A stretch of DNA of 26,485 nt, from positions 1 to 26,485 of the forward strand of contig SPJO01000103.1 in NCBI GenBank assembly GCA_006844635.1, read 5' to 3'. Below are positions 1-8,401 of the stretch, piece by piece. A model generated the notes under the pieces. It made no database searches. It saw only the letters and a program-made list of their open reading frames with translations, and had not been told where the DNA came from. The stretch's first letter is position 1. Each line of letters begins with the position of its first letter. The translations under genes were made by a program, and so were the position numbers. The stretch is from Methylophilaceae bacterium (lineage in GTDB: Bacteria; Pseudomonadota; Gammaproteobacteria; Burkholderiales; Methylophilaceae).

Positions 1-3
1 GAA

Positions 4-1986
4 ATGGCAACACGTACAGACTTGTGCAACGCCATCCGTGCATTAAGCATGGACGCAGTACAAAAAGCTAAATCTGGTCACCCAGGCGCGCCTATGGGCA
101 TGGCAGAAATTGCAGAAGTAGTGTGGAACCACAATATGGACCACAATCCAAACAACGCAGACTGGGCTGATCGTGATCGCTTTGTGTTGTCTAACGGTCA
201 TGGTTCAATGTTGATCTACTCACTATTGCACCTAACAGGTTACGACCTGCCAATGGAGCAATTAGCTTCTTTCCGTCAATTACATTCTAAATGTGCTGGT
301 CACCCAGAGTACGGTTATGCACCAGGTATTGAAACAACAACTGGTCCTTTAGGCCAAGGTATTTCAAACGGTGTTGGTTTTGCAATGGCTGAGAAGTTAA
401 TGGCTGACCAATTCAACAAGCCAGGTCACGACATCGTTGACCATTACACATACGTGTTCTTAGGTGACGGTTGTATGATGGAAGGTGTATCTCACGAAGC
501 TTGTGCTTTAGCTGGTACATGGGGTCTAGGTAAATTAATCGCATTCTGGGATGACAACGGTATTTCTATCGATGGTCATATCGAAGGCTGGTATACAGAC
601 GACACTAAAGGTCGTTTCGAATCATATGGCTGGCACGTTGTTGAAGTGGATGGTCACGATGCTGACGCAATCCAAAAAGCAATTGATGAGTCTAAAGCAG
701 TCACAGATAAGCCTTCATTAATCTGCTGTAAAACAATCATTGGTAAAGGTTCACCAAACAAATCAGGTTCACACGACTGTCACGGTGCTGCACTAGGTGA
801 CGACGAAGTGGCTTTGGTTCGTAAGGAAATTAACTGGCCACATGATCCGTTTGTAATTCCACAAGACGTTTATGACGGTTGGAACCAAAAAGATAAAGGT
901 GCTGCAAAAGAAGCGGCATGGAACGAAAAATTTGCTGCATATGAAGCGGCATTCCCAGCAGAAGCGGCTGAATTCAAACGCCGTATGGCAGGAGAGTTAC
1001 CAGCAGACTGGAAAGCAGTTACTGATAAAATCATTGCAGAAACAAACGAAAAAGCTGAAAAAGTGGCAACACGTAAGGCTTCTCAAAATGCAATTACTGC
1101 ACTAGCACCAACACTACCTGAGTTCTTGGGTGGTTCTGCTGACTTAACAGGTTCAAACCTAACAGCATCTGCTAGCTTCAAACACGTGAGTGGTAAAGAA
1201 GCAGGTAACTATATCTCTTACGGTGTTCGTGAGTTCGGTATGGCTGCAATCATGAACGGTATGGCATTGCACGGTGGTTTCTTACCATACGGCGGTACAT
1301 TCCATATGTTCTCTGACTACATGAAGAGCGGTATGCGTATGTCTGCGCTAATGCATCAACGTGTTGTTTATGTATTAACACATGACTCTATCGGTCAAGG
1401 TGAAGATGGTCCTACTCATCAACCTGTAGAAAACACAGCTGGTCTACGCTACATTCCAAACATGGATGTATGGCGTCCTGCTGATTCTACTGAAACAACA
1501 ATCGCTTGGGTTGCTGCTGCAGAACGTGCAGACGGTCCAACAAGCTTAGTATTAAGTCGTCAAGGTGTACCAGGTGTTAAACACGATGCTGGTGACTTTG
1601 AAAAAGTACGTAAAGGTGGTTATGTATTCTCTGATGCGGCTGACGCTGACGTGATTCTAATTGCTAACGGTTCTGAGCTTAGCTTAGCTGCACAAGCTGC
1701 TGAAGAATTAACTGCGGCAGGTACGAAGGTTCGTGTGGTTTCAATGCCATCAACTAACGTATTTGATCGTCAAGACCAAGCTTATAAAGACAGCGTCCTA
1801 ACACCAGGTGTTAAACGTGTTGCTGTTGAAGCTGCTCACCCAGATTTCTGGCGTAAGTATGTTGGCTTAGACGGTGCTGTCGTTGGTATCGATACATTCG
1901 GTGAATCAGCGCCAGGTGGCGAAGTCATGAAACACTTCGGCTTTACTGTTGAAAACGTAGTTAACACAGTTAAATCTGTACTATAA
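4..1986 (+). CDS. tkt: Transketolase
   Basis: A 660-residue thiamine-diphosphate transketolase that moves two-carbon ketol units between sugar phosphates in the cytoplasm, in the pentose-phosphate pathway and, in RuMP methylotrophs, the ribulose-5-phosphate regeneration branch. The N-terminus (NAIRALSMDAVQKAKSGHPG) aligns with the E. coli enzyme start, so the ATG three bases into the window is very probably the true start. Visible hallmarks are SNGHGSMLIYSLLHLTGY, the ThDP/Mg motif GDGCMMEG (about residue 155), the transketolase signature around GQGEDGPTHQPVE (about residues 465-477), and a C-terminal domain ending in GGEVMKHFGFT. Length is typical of the family. Its codons differ from those of its neighbours: AAC, GAC, CAC, TTC and GGT dominate, as expected for a very highly expressed protein. 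It has its own terminator, so it is transcribed at least partly apart from gap. Confidence 0.97.
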   Translation: MATRTDLCNAIRALSMDAVQKAKSGHPGAPMGMAEIAEVVWNHNMDHNPNNADWADRDRFVLSNGHGSMLIYSLLHLTGYDLPMEQLASFRQLHSKCAGHPEYGYAPGIETTTGPLGQGISNGVGFAMAEKLMADQFNKPGHDIVDHYTYVFLGDGCMMEGVSHEACALAGTWGLGKLIAFWDDNGISIDGHIEGWYTDDTKGRFESYGWHVVEVDGHDADAIQKAIDESKAVTDKPSLICCKTIIGKGSPNKSGSHDCHGAALGDDEVALVRKEINWPHDPFVIPQDVYDGWNQKDKGAAKEAAWNEKFAAYEAAFPAEAAEFKRRMAGELPADWKAVTDKIIAETNEKAEKVATRKASQNAITALAPTLPEFLGGSADLTGSNLTASASFKHVSGKEAGNYISYGVREFGMAAIMNGMALHGGFLPYGGTFHMFSDYMKSGMRMSALMHQRVVYVLTHDSIGQGEDGPTHQPVENTAGLRYIPNMDVWRPADSTETTIAWVAAAERADGPTSLVLSRQGVPGVKHDAGDFEKVRKGGYVFSDAADADVILIANGSELSLAAQAAEELTAAGTKVRVVSMPSTNVFDRQDQAYKDSVLTPGVKRVAVEAAHPDFWRKYVGLDGAVVGIDTFGESAPGGEVMKHFGFTVENVVNTVKSVL

Positions 1987-2015
1987 GTGTAGTGACTACC
2001 ATGAAGTAGCATAAG

Positions 2016-2046
2016 AAAAAGGGTCTCTATTTTGAGGCCCTTTTTT
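2016..2046 (+). terminator. Rho-independent terminator after tkt
   Basis: A 12-bp stem (2016-2027 with 2034-2045, one G-U pair) around a 6-nt loop, followed by a run of T. It begins 30 bases after the tkt stop codon and should separate tkt from the downstream gap gene. Confidence 0.88.
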
Positions 2047-2093
2047 GTAATGGTTGTTTTAAGTATTCAGAAGTTAAGTGTAAAGGAAGTGTA

Positions 2094-3101
2094 ATGGCAA
2101 TCAGAGTAGGGATTAATGGGTTTGGTCGGATTGGTCGGATGGTTTTACGTGCGGCTGTTCAAGAACAAGAGTTTAATGATGTTGAAGTCGTCGCAATCAA
2201 CTGTTCGTATGATATGGATTATATGGCTTATATGCTGAACTACGATTCAGTGCATGGTCGCTTTAATGCCGATGTCAGTACAGAAGGCGGTAAGTTTGTT
2301 GTGAATGGTACGGAAATCAATATTACAGCGGAGCGTGATCCGAATAATATTGATTGGTCTGCTGCTAATGTGGATGTGGTTGTTGAGTCTACAGGGGTAT
2401 TCTTAACAACAGAAAGTTGTCAGCCACACCTTAAAGGTGGTGCTAAGAAAGTGGTGCAATCTGCGCCAGCGAAAGATACTGAAACACCTATGTTTGTCTA
2501 TGGGGTGAATCATGAGCAATATAATGGTGAAGCGATTGTTTCAGCGGCTTCTTGCACAACGAATGCGTTGGCACCGATTGCAAAAGTCTTACAAGATAGC
2601 TTTGGTATTAAACGTGGTTTGATGACAACCGTGCATGCAGCAACGGCATCACAACAAACCGTGGACAGCACCTCTAAAAAGGACTGGCGTGGTGGTCGAA
2701 GCGTATTCGAGAATATCATTCCGTCGAGCACAGGTGCGGCAAAAGCAGTTGGTAAGGTAATTCCTGCGTTGAATAAAAAACTGACGGGTATGGCGATGCG
2801 TGTGCCATCAGCAGATGTGTCAGTGGTAGATTTAACCGTAGAGCTTGAAAAAGAAACTGATTACCAGGCGATTTGTGATGCGATGAAAGCCGCGTCAGAA
2901 TCTGGCCCATTAAAAGGTGCGCTTGGATATACCGATGATAAAGTCGTGTCTTCTGATTTCCGTGGTCAAGCAGCTGGCGGTATCTTCGATGCAGATGCAG
3001 GGATTATGCTTGATAGTACTTTTGTGAAGATTGTTGGCTGGTATGACAATGAATATGGATATACCTGTAACATGCTTCGCCTAGTTCAACACGTCTCATA
3101 G
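2094..3101 (+). CDS. gap: Glyceraldehyde-3-phosphate dehydrogenase, first paralogue
   Basis: A 335-residue class I GAPDH that interconverts glyceraldehyde-3-phosphate and 1,3-bisphosphoglycerate in the cytoplasm. The N-terminal Rossmann fold GINGFGRIGR is followed by the catalytic loop SAASCTTNALAPI (catalytic Cys154) and His181 in MTTVHAATASQQT. The phosphate-binding stretch KDWRGGR...NIIPSSTGAAKAVGK and the C-terminal WYDNEYGYTCNMLRL are intact. The coenzyme-specificity position reads INCSY at residues 35-39, where E. coli GapA has IND, so the acidic residue that favours NAD is missing. NADP or dual use is therefore possible. A good ribosome-binding site (AAGGAAG) precedes the ATG. It lies between the tkt terminator and pgk, and a second gap copy lies beyond pgk. 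Confidence 0.96.
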   Translation: MAIRVGINGFGRIGRMVLRAAVQEQEFNDVEVVAINCSYDMDYMAYMLNYDSVHGRFNADVSTEGGKFVVNGTEINITAERDPNNIDWSAANVDVVVESTGVFLTTESCQPHLKGGAKKVVQSAPAKDTETPMFVYGVNHEQYNGEAIVSAASCTTNALAPIAKVLQDSFGIKRGLMTTVHAATASQQTVDSTSKKDWRGGRSVFENIIPSSTGAAKAVGKVIPALNKKLTGMAMRVPSADVSVVDLTVELEKETDYQAICDAMKAASESGPLKGALGYTDDKVVSSDFRGQAAGGIFDADAGIMLDSTFVKIVGWYDNEYGYTCNMLRLVQHVS

Positions 3102-3219
3102 TTCACACGTCACATAAGCGACAGCGCAAGTAAGCTACCGCGTTATTTGGCCTGTAATATACGCATGTGCTTTATGTACATGCGGCTTTATTCTGGCTTC
3201 AACATTGTAAGGAAACATC
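3102..3219 (+). other. gap-pgk intergenic region with a short hairpin
   Basis: There is no gene in these 118 bases. A 7-bp inverted repeat (3162-3168 with 3178-3184, CGCATGT/ACATGCG, 9-nt loop) has no clean T run after it, so it is more likely a processing or pausing hairpin than a terminator. The stretch AAGGAAAC just before 3220 is the pgk ribosome-binding site. Co-transcription of gap and pgk is plausible but not shown. Confidence 0.4.
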
Positions 3220-4395
3220 ATGCAGTTTATTAAAATGACAGACCTAGACTTGAACGGGAAACGTGTCTTTATCCGTTCTGATTTAAACGTGCCAGTGAAA
3301 GATGGCAAAGTGACATCCGATGCGCGTATTACCGCTTCTGTGCCCTCTATTCAGCATGCTCTGAAAGCTGGCGCTGCTGTGATGGTGACATCACATTTAG
3401 GACGACCAGAAGAAGGTGTCTATTCAGCCGAGAACTCATTGCAGCCAGTGGCAGATGTCTTGTCAGAAAAGTTAGAGCAGCCTGTAAAACTCATTAAAAA
3501 TTGGGTCGAGGATGGCGTTGAGGTTAATGCTGGTGAAGTGGTCTTGCTAGAGAACTGTCGTTTTAATGTAGGTGAAAAGAAAAACGACGATACACTGTCG
3601 AAAAAATATGCATCGGTGTGTGATGTGTTTGTGATGGATGCATTTGGAACAGCGCATCGTGCGCAAGCCAGTACACACGGCATTGCTAAACATGCAGCAG
3701 TCGCTTGTGCAGGCATGTTGTTAACTGAAGAGTTAGAGGCTTTGTCAAAAGCGTTATTAGAGCCAGCTAGACCAATGGTTGCCATTGTTGGCGGTAGTAA
3801 AGTGTCTACTAAGCTAACGGTGTTGGAAAGCTTGTCAGATAAAGTGGACCAATTGGTTGTTGGTGGTGGTATTGCCAATACCTTCTTAAAAGCGACTGGT
3901 TCGGAAGTTGGGCAATCACTATGTGAAGATGATTTGGTGCCCACTGCTAAAGCATTAATTGAGAAAATGAGCCAACGTGGTGCAGCTGTACCGATTGCGA
4001 CAGACGTCGTGTGCGGTAAACAGTTCGATGCAAACGAGCCGGCAGTATTAAAAGCGGCCTCTGATGTAGATGCTGACGATATGATTTTTGATATTGGTCC
4101 AGATTCCGCCAATGAATTAGCCGAGATTATTATGAATGCGGGTACCGTTGTTTGGAACGGTCCTGTTGGCGTGTTTGAGTTTGACCAGTTTGGGGAGGGA
4201 ACAAAGACCATTGCCAATGCCATTGCAAGCACGAAAGCCTTTACCCTAGCGGGTGGTGGCGATACGATTGCGGCGATTCAGAAGTATGATATCTACGATA
4301 AAGTGAGCTATATTTCGACCGCTGGCGGCGCCTTCTTGGAGTTCTTGGAGGGTAAAACATTACCTGCAGTTGAAATATTAGCGTCACGCAGTTGA
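3220..4395 (+). CDS. pgk: Phosphoglycerate kinase
   Basis: A 391-residue phosphoglycerate kinase (E. coli 387) that transfers a phosphate between 1,3-bisphosphoglycerate and ADP in the cytoplasm. The N-terminal substrate-binding domain shows the signature RVFIRSDLNVPVKDGKV (about residues 15-31), HLGRPEEG (about 59-66) and LLENCRFNVGEKKND. The nucleotide-binding domain shows AIVGGSKVSTKL and the C-terminal FTLAGGGDTIAAI. The ATG is preceded by AAGGAAAC, a strong ribosome-binding site. It lies between two GAPDH genes whose product or substrate it shares. A strong terminator 49 bases downstream of the stop closes this transcript. Confidence 0.97.
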   Translation: MQFIKMTDLDLNGKRVFIRSDLNVPVKDGKVTSDARITASVPSIQHALKAGAAVMVTSHLGRPEEGVYSAENSLQPVADVLSEKLEQPVKLIKNWVEDGVEVNAGEVVLLENCRFNVGEKKNDDTLSKKYASVCDVFVMDAFGTAHRAQASTHGIAKHAAVACAGMLLTEELEALSKALLEPARPMVAIVGGSKVSTKLTVLESLSDKVDQLVVGGGIANTFLKATGSEVGQSLCEDDLVPTAKALIEKMSQRGAAVPIATDVVCGKQFDANEPAVLKAASDVDADDMIFDIGPDSANELAEIIMNAGTVVWNGPVGVFEFDQFGEGTKTIANAIASTKAFTLAGGGDTIAAIQKYDIYDKVSYISTAGGAFLEFLEGKTLPAVEILASRS

Positions 4396-4403
4396 GTTAC
4401 CAT

Positions 4404-4472
4404 GCCTGAAAAATGTTCAGGCTAGTCATCTATTTGTGATGAATAAAACGGCCCAATATTGGGCCGTTTTTT
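4404..4472 (+). terminator. Terminator after pgk (two hairpins)
   Basis: A weak 7-bp hairpin (4404-4410 with 4416-4422) is followed by a strong one. The second, 4445-4470, is a perfect 26-base palindrome (AAAACGGCCCA stem, 4-nt loop) running into TTTTTT. It should stop most transcription between pgk and the second gap gene. Being symmetrical with an A run on its left side, it could work in both directions, though no minus-strand gene converges on it. Confidence 0.88.
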
Positions 4473-4527
4473 ATTTCTAGCATCAAAATTGCTTAACTCA
4501 AGTAGTGGCTTACTTTGAAAGGGTGTT

Positions 4528-5589
4528 ATGGCGATACGTATGGCAATAAATGGGTTTGGTCGAATTGGTCGCATGTTACTTCGAGCTACACTGAACGAGC
4601 CACGGTTTGCGGATGTGCAAGTCGTTGCGATTAACGGTTTGGAGGCGCCTGATTACATGTTGCACTTGCTGCAATATGATTCAGTACACGGGCGGCTAAA
4701 CTTCGATGCGAAAATAGAGGGCAACTATTTAGTAATTGAAGGAAGAAAAATACGCATTTCTTCTGAGATGGATCCAGCAAAGATTGATTGGGCTGAGAGT
4801 AAAGTCGATGTAGTTGCTGAGTGCACTGGGGTGTTCTTAACAAAAGAGAGCTGCCAAGCGCATATTGATAGTGGTGCAAAAAAAGTGATTCAGTCTGCAC
4901 CTGGTAAAGACGATACGCCGATGTTTGTTTATGGTGTGAATCATGATGACTATAAAGGTGAGCCGGTTATCTCTGCCGCATCTTGCACGACGAATGCATT
5001 AGCACCTATTGTTAAAGTGTTGCACGATACTTTTGGTATTAAACGTGGCTTGATGACAACAATTCACGCTGCAACAGCCTCTCAACAAACGGTGGATTCA
5101 GTGTCCAAAAAAGACTGGCGTGGCGGGCGTTCTGTTTTCGAGAATATTATTCCATCGAGCACAGGTGCGGCGAAAGCTGTTGGTAAAGTCATTCCATCAC
5201 TGAATACCAAACTGACGGGAATGTCGATGCGTGTGCCATCGGCGGATGTGTCGGTTGTTGATTTAACGGTGGAGCTTGATCAAGAAGCGGGGTATGGTGA
5301 AGTATGTCACGCGATGCAAATGGCAGCTTGGGGACAACTGAAACATGTGCTGGCGTACACGAAAGACCCTGTAGTCTCCACTGACTTTCGAGGGCACCCA
5401 GCAGCCAGTGTTTTTGATGCGAGTGCGGGCATCATGTTAGATCCTACTTTTATTAAGGTGGTCGCATGGTATGACAATGAATATGGTTATACCTGTAATC
5501 TGTTGCGTTTAGCACAGCATGCAGCGAGATACAAACCAATGTCCAAGTCTACGCAATTTGATGCGCAAGTGTTAGCAGAGGCGCTTTGA
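4528..5589 (+). CDS. gap: Glyceraldehyde-3-phosphate dehydrogenase, second paralogue
   Basis: A second class I GAPDH, 353 residues. The catalytic machinery is intact: AINGFGRIGR, catalytic Cys153 in SAASCTTNALAPI, His180 in MTTIHAATASQQT, then KDWRGGR and WYDNEYGYTCNLLRL. It shares long identical blocks with the copy at 2094-3101, so the two are close paralogues. The coenzyme position reads INGLE (residues 35-39), again without the Asp usual in NAD-specific enzymes. About 17 extra residues after LAQHAAR form a tail absent from the first copy. The middle is a little more diverged (AWGQLKHVLAYTKDP). The ribosome-binding site is AAAGGGTG. It follows the pgk terminator, so it probably has its own promoter, and pyk follows after 41 bases. 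The different tail and coenzyme loop suggest a separate direction or condition of use; this is inference. Confidence 0.95.
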   Translation: MAIRMAINGFGRIGRMLLRATLNEPRFADVQVVAINGLEAPDYMLHLLQYDSVHGRLNFDAKIEGNYLVIEGRKIRISSEMDPAKIDWAESKVDVVAECTGVFLTKESCQAHIDSGAKKVIQSAPGKDDTPMFVYGVNHDDYKGEPVISAASCTTNALAPIVKVLHDTFGIKRGLMTTIHAATASQQTVDSVSKKDWRGGRSVFENIIPSSTGAAKAVGKVIPSLNTKLTGMSMRVPSADVSVVDLTVELDQEAGYGEVCHAMQMAAWGQLKHVLAYTKDPVVSTDFRGHPAASVFDASAGIMLDPTFIKVVAWYDNEYGYTCNLLRLAQHAARYKPMSKSTQFDAQVLAEAL

Positions 5590-5630
5590 ATGAACAGACA
5601 TTTAGTCAACAATAAGATGTAGAGGTAACT

Positions 5631-7067
5631 GTGACGATACGTAGAACGAAAATAGTGGCGACATTGGGGCCTTCTTCTTCTAATGAAGAGATGCTAGCGC
5701 GGTTGATTAAAGCTGGTGTGAATGTGGTGCGGCTGAATTTTTCGCATGGCACAGCTGAGGAACATATTGAACGCGCGAATATTGTGCGTGATATTGCGCT
5801 TAAGTTAAATAGGCCGATTGGCGTATTGTGTGATTTGCAAGGGCCGAAGATCCGGATAGGTAAGTTTGTTGAGGGTAAAGTCACCTTAAAAACAGGCGAT
5901 CTGTTTACGTTGGATGCTAATTGTGCAGTAGGCGATCAAAGCCAGGTTGGCTTAGATTATAAGGCGCTACCTGACGAGGTCGAAGAGGGAACAATCCTCT
6001 TGCTGGATGACGGCCGTATTACGATGCAAGTAGATCGGGTACAAAGCAGTAAAATTTACTGCATTGTCTTGGCTGGTGGCGAACTATCGAATAATAAGGG
6101 GATTAATAAGCAGGGTGGTGGGCTCAGTGCTGATGCGTTGACGGAAAAGGATAGAGCTGATATTAAAACGGCAGTGGCACTTGAAGCAGATTATGTGGCC
6201 GTTTCATTCCCGCGTGAAGCTGCTGATATTGAACTGGCTAGACAGTTGGTTGAGGAGGCTGGTGGCACGGCAGGCATTGTTGCTAAAATTGAACGTGCAG
6301 AAGCGATTGATGCGGCAGATGAAATCATTGCAGCGTCTGATGCGATTATGGTTGCACGTGGTGATTTGGGTGTGGAGGTCGGTGATGCGGCAGTGCCTGG
6401 ATTGCAAAAACGCTTAATTACGACAGCGCGGATGCATCACAAACCGGTGATTACGGCGACACAAATGATGGAGTCGATGATTTATAACCCAATTCCAACT
6501 AGGGCTGAGGTGTCTGATGTTGCCAATGCGGTGCTGGATGGCACTGATGCAGTGATGTTGTCAGCAGAGACAGCCGCTGGTAAGTATCCATTAGAAACTG
6601 TGCAAGCGGTACATCGTGTTGCGGTGGCAGCAGAAAAAGAGTACTCCACACGCTTTGATTCCCGGATAAAAAGGAGTGAGTTTAATAAGAGTGATGAGTC
6701 TATTGCGATGGCAACCATCTATATTGCACAGCGACTTGAGGTGAAGGCAATTGCGACGCTAACGCAGTCCGGCAACACTGCACACTGGTTAGCACAAAAA
6801 GACAATATGGCATTGATTTATGCCTTGTCACCAGATCGAACAGCACGGCGCAAGCTGACGTTGTACCGCAGTGTATTTCCTTTTCCGATTAATCAAGATG
6901 GTAAGAATCGAGATGAAATTTTGCGTGAAATGGAAGAGATTCTTATTAAGGAGAATGTGGTTGAGCAAGGGGATCGTGTGATTCTGACATTCGGTGAGCC
7001 GATTGGTCATCCGGGCGGTACAAACACCATGAAAATCATCACAATTGGTGTGAATAGCCAATTATAG
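5631..7067 (+). CDS. pyk: Pyruvate kinase
   Basis: A 478-residue pyruvate kinase that converts phosphoenolpyruvate and ADP to pyruvate and ATP in the cytoplasm. It starts with GTG, chosen because AGAGGT sits directly upstream and the protein begins correctly with RRTKIVATLGPSSS. Motifs in order are VNVVRLNFSHGT (about residues 32-43), CDLQGPKIRIG, the active-site signature GIVAKIERAEAIDAADEI with its catalytic Lys, ARGDLGVEV, and PVITATQMMESMIYNPIPTRAEVSDVANAVLDG in consecutive segments. The C-terminal allosteric domain ends in TFGEPIGHPGGTNTMKI. Length is normal for the bacterial enzyme. It is probably co-transcribed with the second gap. No hairpin terminator is visible after it. Confidence 0.97.
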   Translation: MTIRRTKIVATLGPSSSNEEMLARLIKAGVNVVRLNFSHGTAEEHIERANIVRDIALKLNRPIGVLCDLQGPKIRIGKFVEGKVTLKTGDLFTLDANCAVGDQSQVGLDYKALPDEVEEGTILLLDDGRITMQVDRVQSSKIYCIVLAGGELSNNKGINKQGGGLSADALTEKDRADIKTAVALEADYVAVSFPREAADIELARQLVEEAGGTAGIVAKIERAEAIDAADEIIAASDAIMVARGDLGVEVGDAAVPGLQKRLITTARMHHKPVITATQMMESMIYNPIPTRAEVSDVANAVLDGTDAVMLSAETAAGKYPLETVQAVHRVAVAAEKEYSTRFDSRIKRSEFNKSDESIAMATIYIAQRLEVKAIATLTQSGNTAHWLAQKDNMALIYALSPDRTARRKLTLYRSVFPFPINQDGKNRDEILREMEEILIKENVVEQGDRVILTFGEPIGHPGGTNTMKIITIGVNSQL

Positions 7068-7113
7068 CGGCTGCTTTTATTCTGATTGTTATACAGCAGA
7101 AGGTCATCACATA

Positions 7114-7119
7114 TATAAT
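7114..7119 (+). promoter_or_regulatory. Candidate -10 box upstream of purC
   Basis: A perfect TATAAT lies between pyk and purC and would place a transcript start near 7126. The only -35-like element (TTGTTA, 7086-7091) is 22 bases upstream, which is too far, so the promoter may depend on the -10 region alone. The resulting leader would be very short (about 13-22 bases). Confidence 0.45.
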
Positions 7120-7147
7120 GTCATGATTGTTTTTAGATATGACCGAT

Positions 7148-8041
7148 ATGACCTCAGCATTACTGAATACCGATATTACGAGTTTAAAACGCCTGCACCA
7201 AGGTAAGGTGCGTGACATTTATGATGTCGATGATGCGCATTTGCTGATGGTCAGCTCTGATCGATTGTCTGCTTTTGATGTGATTTTACCGACTGCGATA
7301 GCGAAAAAAGGTGCAATGCTCACGCAGATGGCTAATTTTTGGTTTGAGAAGCTAAGCCATGTCGTACCTAACCACCTTACTGGCATTGATCCAGCCTCAG
7401 TTGTCAGTCCATCAGAGGCTGCGCAATTAGCCGGTCGGGCAGTCGTGGTTAAAAAACTAAAGCCATTGCCTGTAGAAGCCATTGTGCGTGGTTATATTAT
7501 TGGCAGCGGTTGGAAAGAGTATCAAGCCAAAGGCAGTATTTGTGAGATTCCATTGCCTGAAGGTTTGCGAATCGCAGATAAATTACCAGAGCCAATTTTC
7601 ACGCCATCGAGCAAGGCGGATGTTGGTGATCATGATGAAAATATCAGTGTGGCAGCAGTAGAGGCATTGATTGGTAAAGAAATGACCGATAAAGTTGCCA
7701 AAGTTGCGCTGCAGTTGTATCGCGAAGCGGCAGACTATGCGCTCACCAAAGGAGTCATTATCGCTGATACCAAGTTTGAATTTGGTTTGGATGCTCAAGG
7801 TGTGTTGCATGTAATGGATGAAGTGTTAACACCAGATTCCTCAAGGTTTTGGCCATTGGAAAGTTATAAAGCTGGGCAAAACCCACCAAGTTACGATAAG
7901 CAGTTTGTGCGTGATTGGTTGGAAAGTAGTGGCTGGGATAAAACACCGCCAGCACCTATTTTGCCAGATGATATTGCACAAAAAACCAGCGAAAAATATA
8001 TGGAAGTGTATTCGAAACTCACGGGTCGTGCGTTAGTTTAG
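7148..8041 (+). CDS. purC: SAICAR synthase (phosphoribosylaminoimidazole-succinocarboxamide synthase)
   Basis: PurC, about 297 residues, condenses CAIR with aspartate using ATP in de novo purine synthesis in the cytoplasm. Motifs include HQGKVRDIYDVDD near the start, SSDRLSAFDVILP, the signature LPVEAIVRGYIIGSGWKEY, then IFTPSSKADVGDHDENIS, and IIADTKFEFGLD with its metal/nucleotide-binding acidic residues. The size fits the longer PurC form found in betaproteobacteria and fungi. Three in-frame starts exist: TTG 7127, ATG 7139 and ATG 7148. The last gives MTSALLNTDITSL, which best matches the family N-terminus; none has a clear Shine-Dalgarno. It follows pyk with its own likely promoter, and the DUF1232 gene begins 16 bases after its stop. 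Confidence 0.94.
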   Translation: MTSALLNTDITSLKRLHQGKVRDIYDVDDAHLLMVSSDRLSAFDVILPTAIAKKGAMLTQMANFWFEKLSHVVPNHLTGIDPASVVSPSEAAQLAGRAVVVKKLKPLPVEAIVRGYIIGSGWKEYQAKGSICEIPLPEGLRIADKLPEPIFTPSSKADVGDHDENISVAAVEALIGKEMTDKVAKVALQLYREAADYALTKGVIIADTKFEFGLDAQGVLHVMDEVLTPDSSRFWPLESYKAGQNPPSYDKQFVRDWLESSGWDKTPPAPILPDDIAQKTSEKYMEVYSKLTGRALV

Positions 8042-8057
8042 TGAGTACGGCCAGTTA

Positions 8058-8330
8058 ATGTTTGCAAAATTAAAGCAATTTGCTGGCACCATTAAACAAG
8101 AGCTGGAGTTTTATCGTATGTTATCTAAACACCCCAATACACCATTGTCTTCGAAGGTGCTGCTTGGCATAGCCATTGCGTATTTATTACTACCTTTTGA
8201 TCTGATTCCTGACTTTATTCCGCTTTTAGGACAGTTGGATGATGTCGTGATTGTACCTTTGCTGATTTATATGGCATTGAAGCTTACACCGGAAGACGTG
8301 ATTAAAGCGTGCCGAGAAATGGCCAAATAG
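8058..8330 (+). CDS. Small DUF1232 membrane protein
   Basis: A 90-residue protein with the DUF1232 signature: a hydrophobic stretch containing YLLLPFDLIPDFIPLLGQLDD (written here as its core) at about residues 42-62, followed by a second hydrophobic stretch VVIVPLLIYMAL. The N-terminal 35 residues are basic and soluble. The family is widespread and its function unknown. The aspartates in the DLIPDFIP core are its conserved feature. It probably anchors in the inner membrane by one or two short segments. It follows purC closely and is likely co-transcribed with it, with the ppa promoter starting just after it. I do not assign a function. Confidence 0.85.
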   Translation: MFAKLKQFAGTIKQELEFYRMLSKHPNTPLSSKVLLGIAIAYLLLPFDLIPDFIPLLGQLDDVVIVPLLIYMALKLTPEDVIKACREMAK

Positions 8331-8361
8331 GGCTATCGGTAATGCTTTTGTTACAAGGCCT

Positions 8362-8370
8362 TGCTATAAT
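8362..8370 (+). promoter_or_regulatory. Extended -10 promoter of ppa
   Basis: TGCTATAAT is an extended -10 element (TGnTATAAT), 31 bases before the ppa ATG, with expected transcript start near 8377. No good -35 box is seen at 17 bases upstream, which is usual for extended -10 promoters. This gives ppa its own transcription unit. Confidence 0.7.
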
Positions 8371-8401
8371 GCGCACCTAATAAAATTATGGAAATAACTG
8401 A

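Noticed and set aside
872..1105. A 77-residue Lys/Gln-rich frame inside tkt
   Set aside because: It lies in another frame of an intact, highly conserved transketolase gene and has no independent signals.
3420..4232. A 270-residue open frame on the minus strand opposite pgk
   Set aside because: It mirrors pgk codon by codon, is rich in Ser/Thr/Pro with no recognisable domain, and has no ribosome-binding site; pgk is certain.
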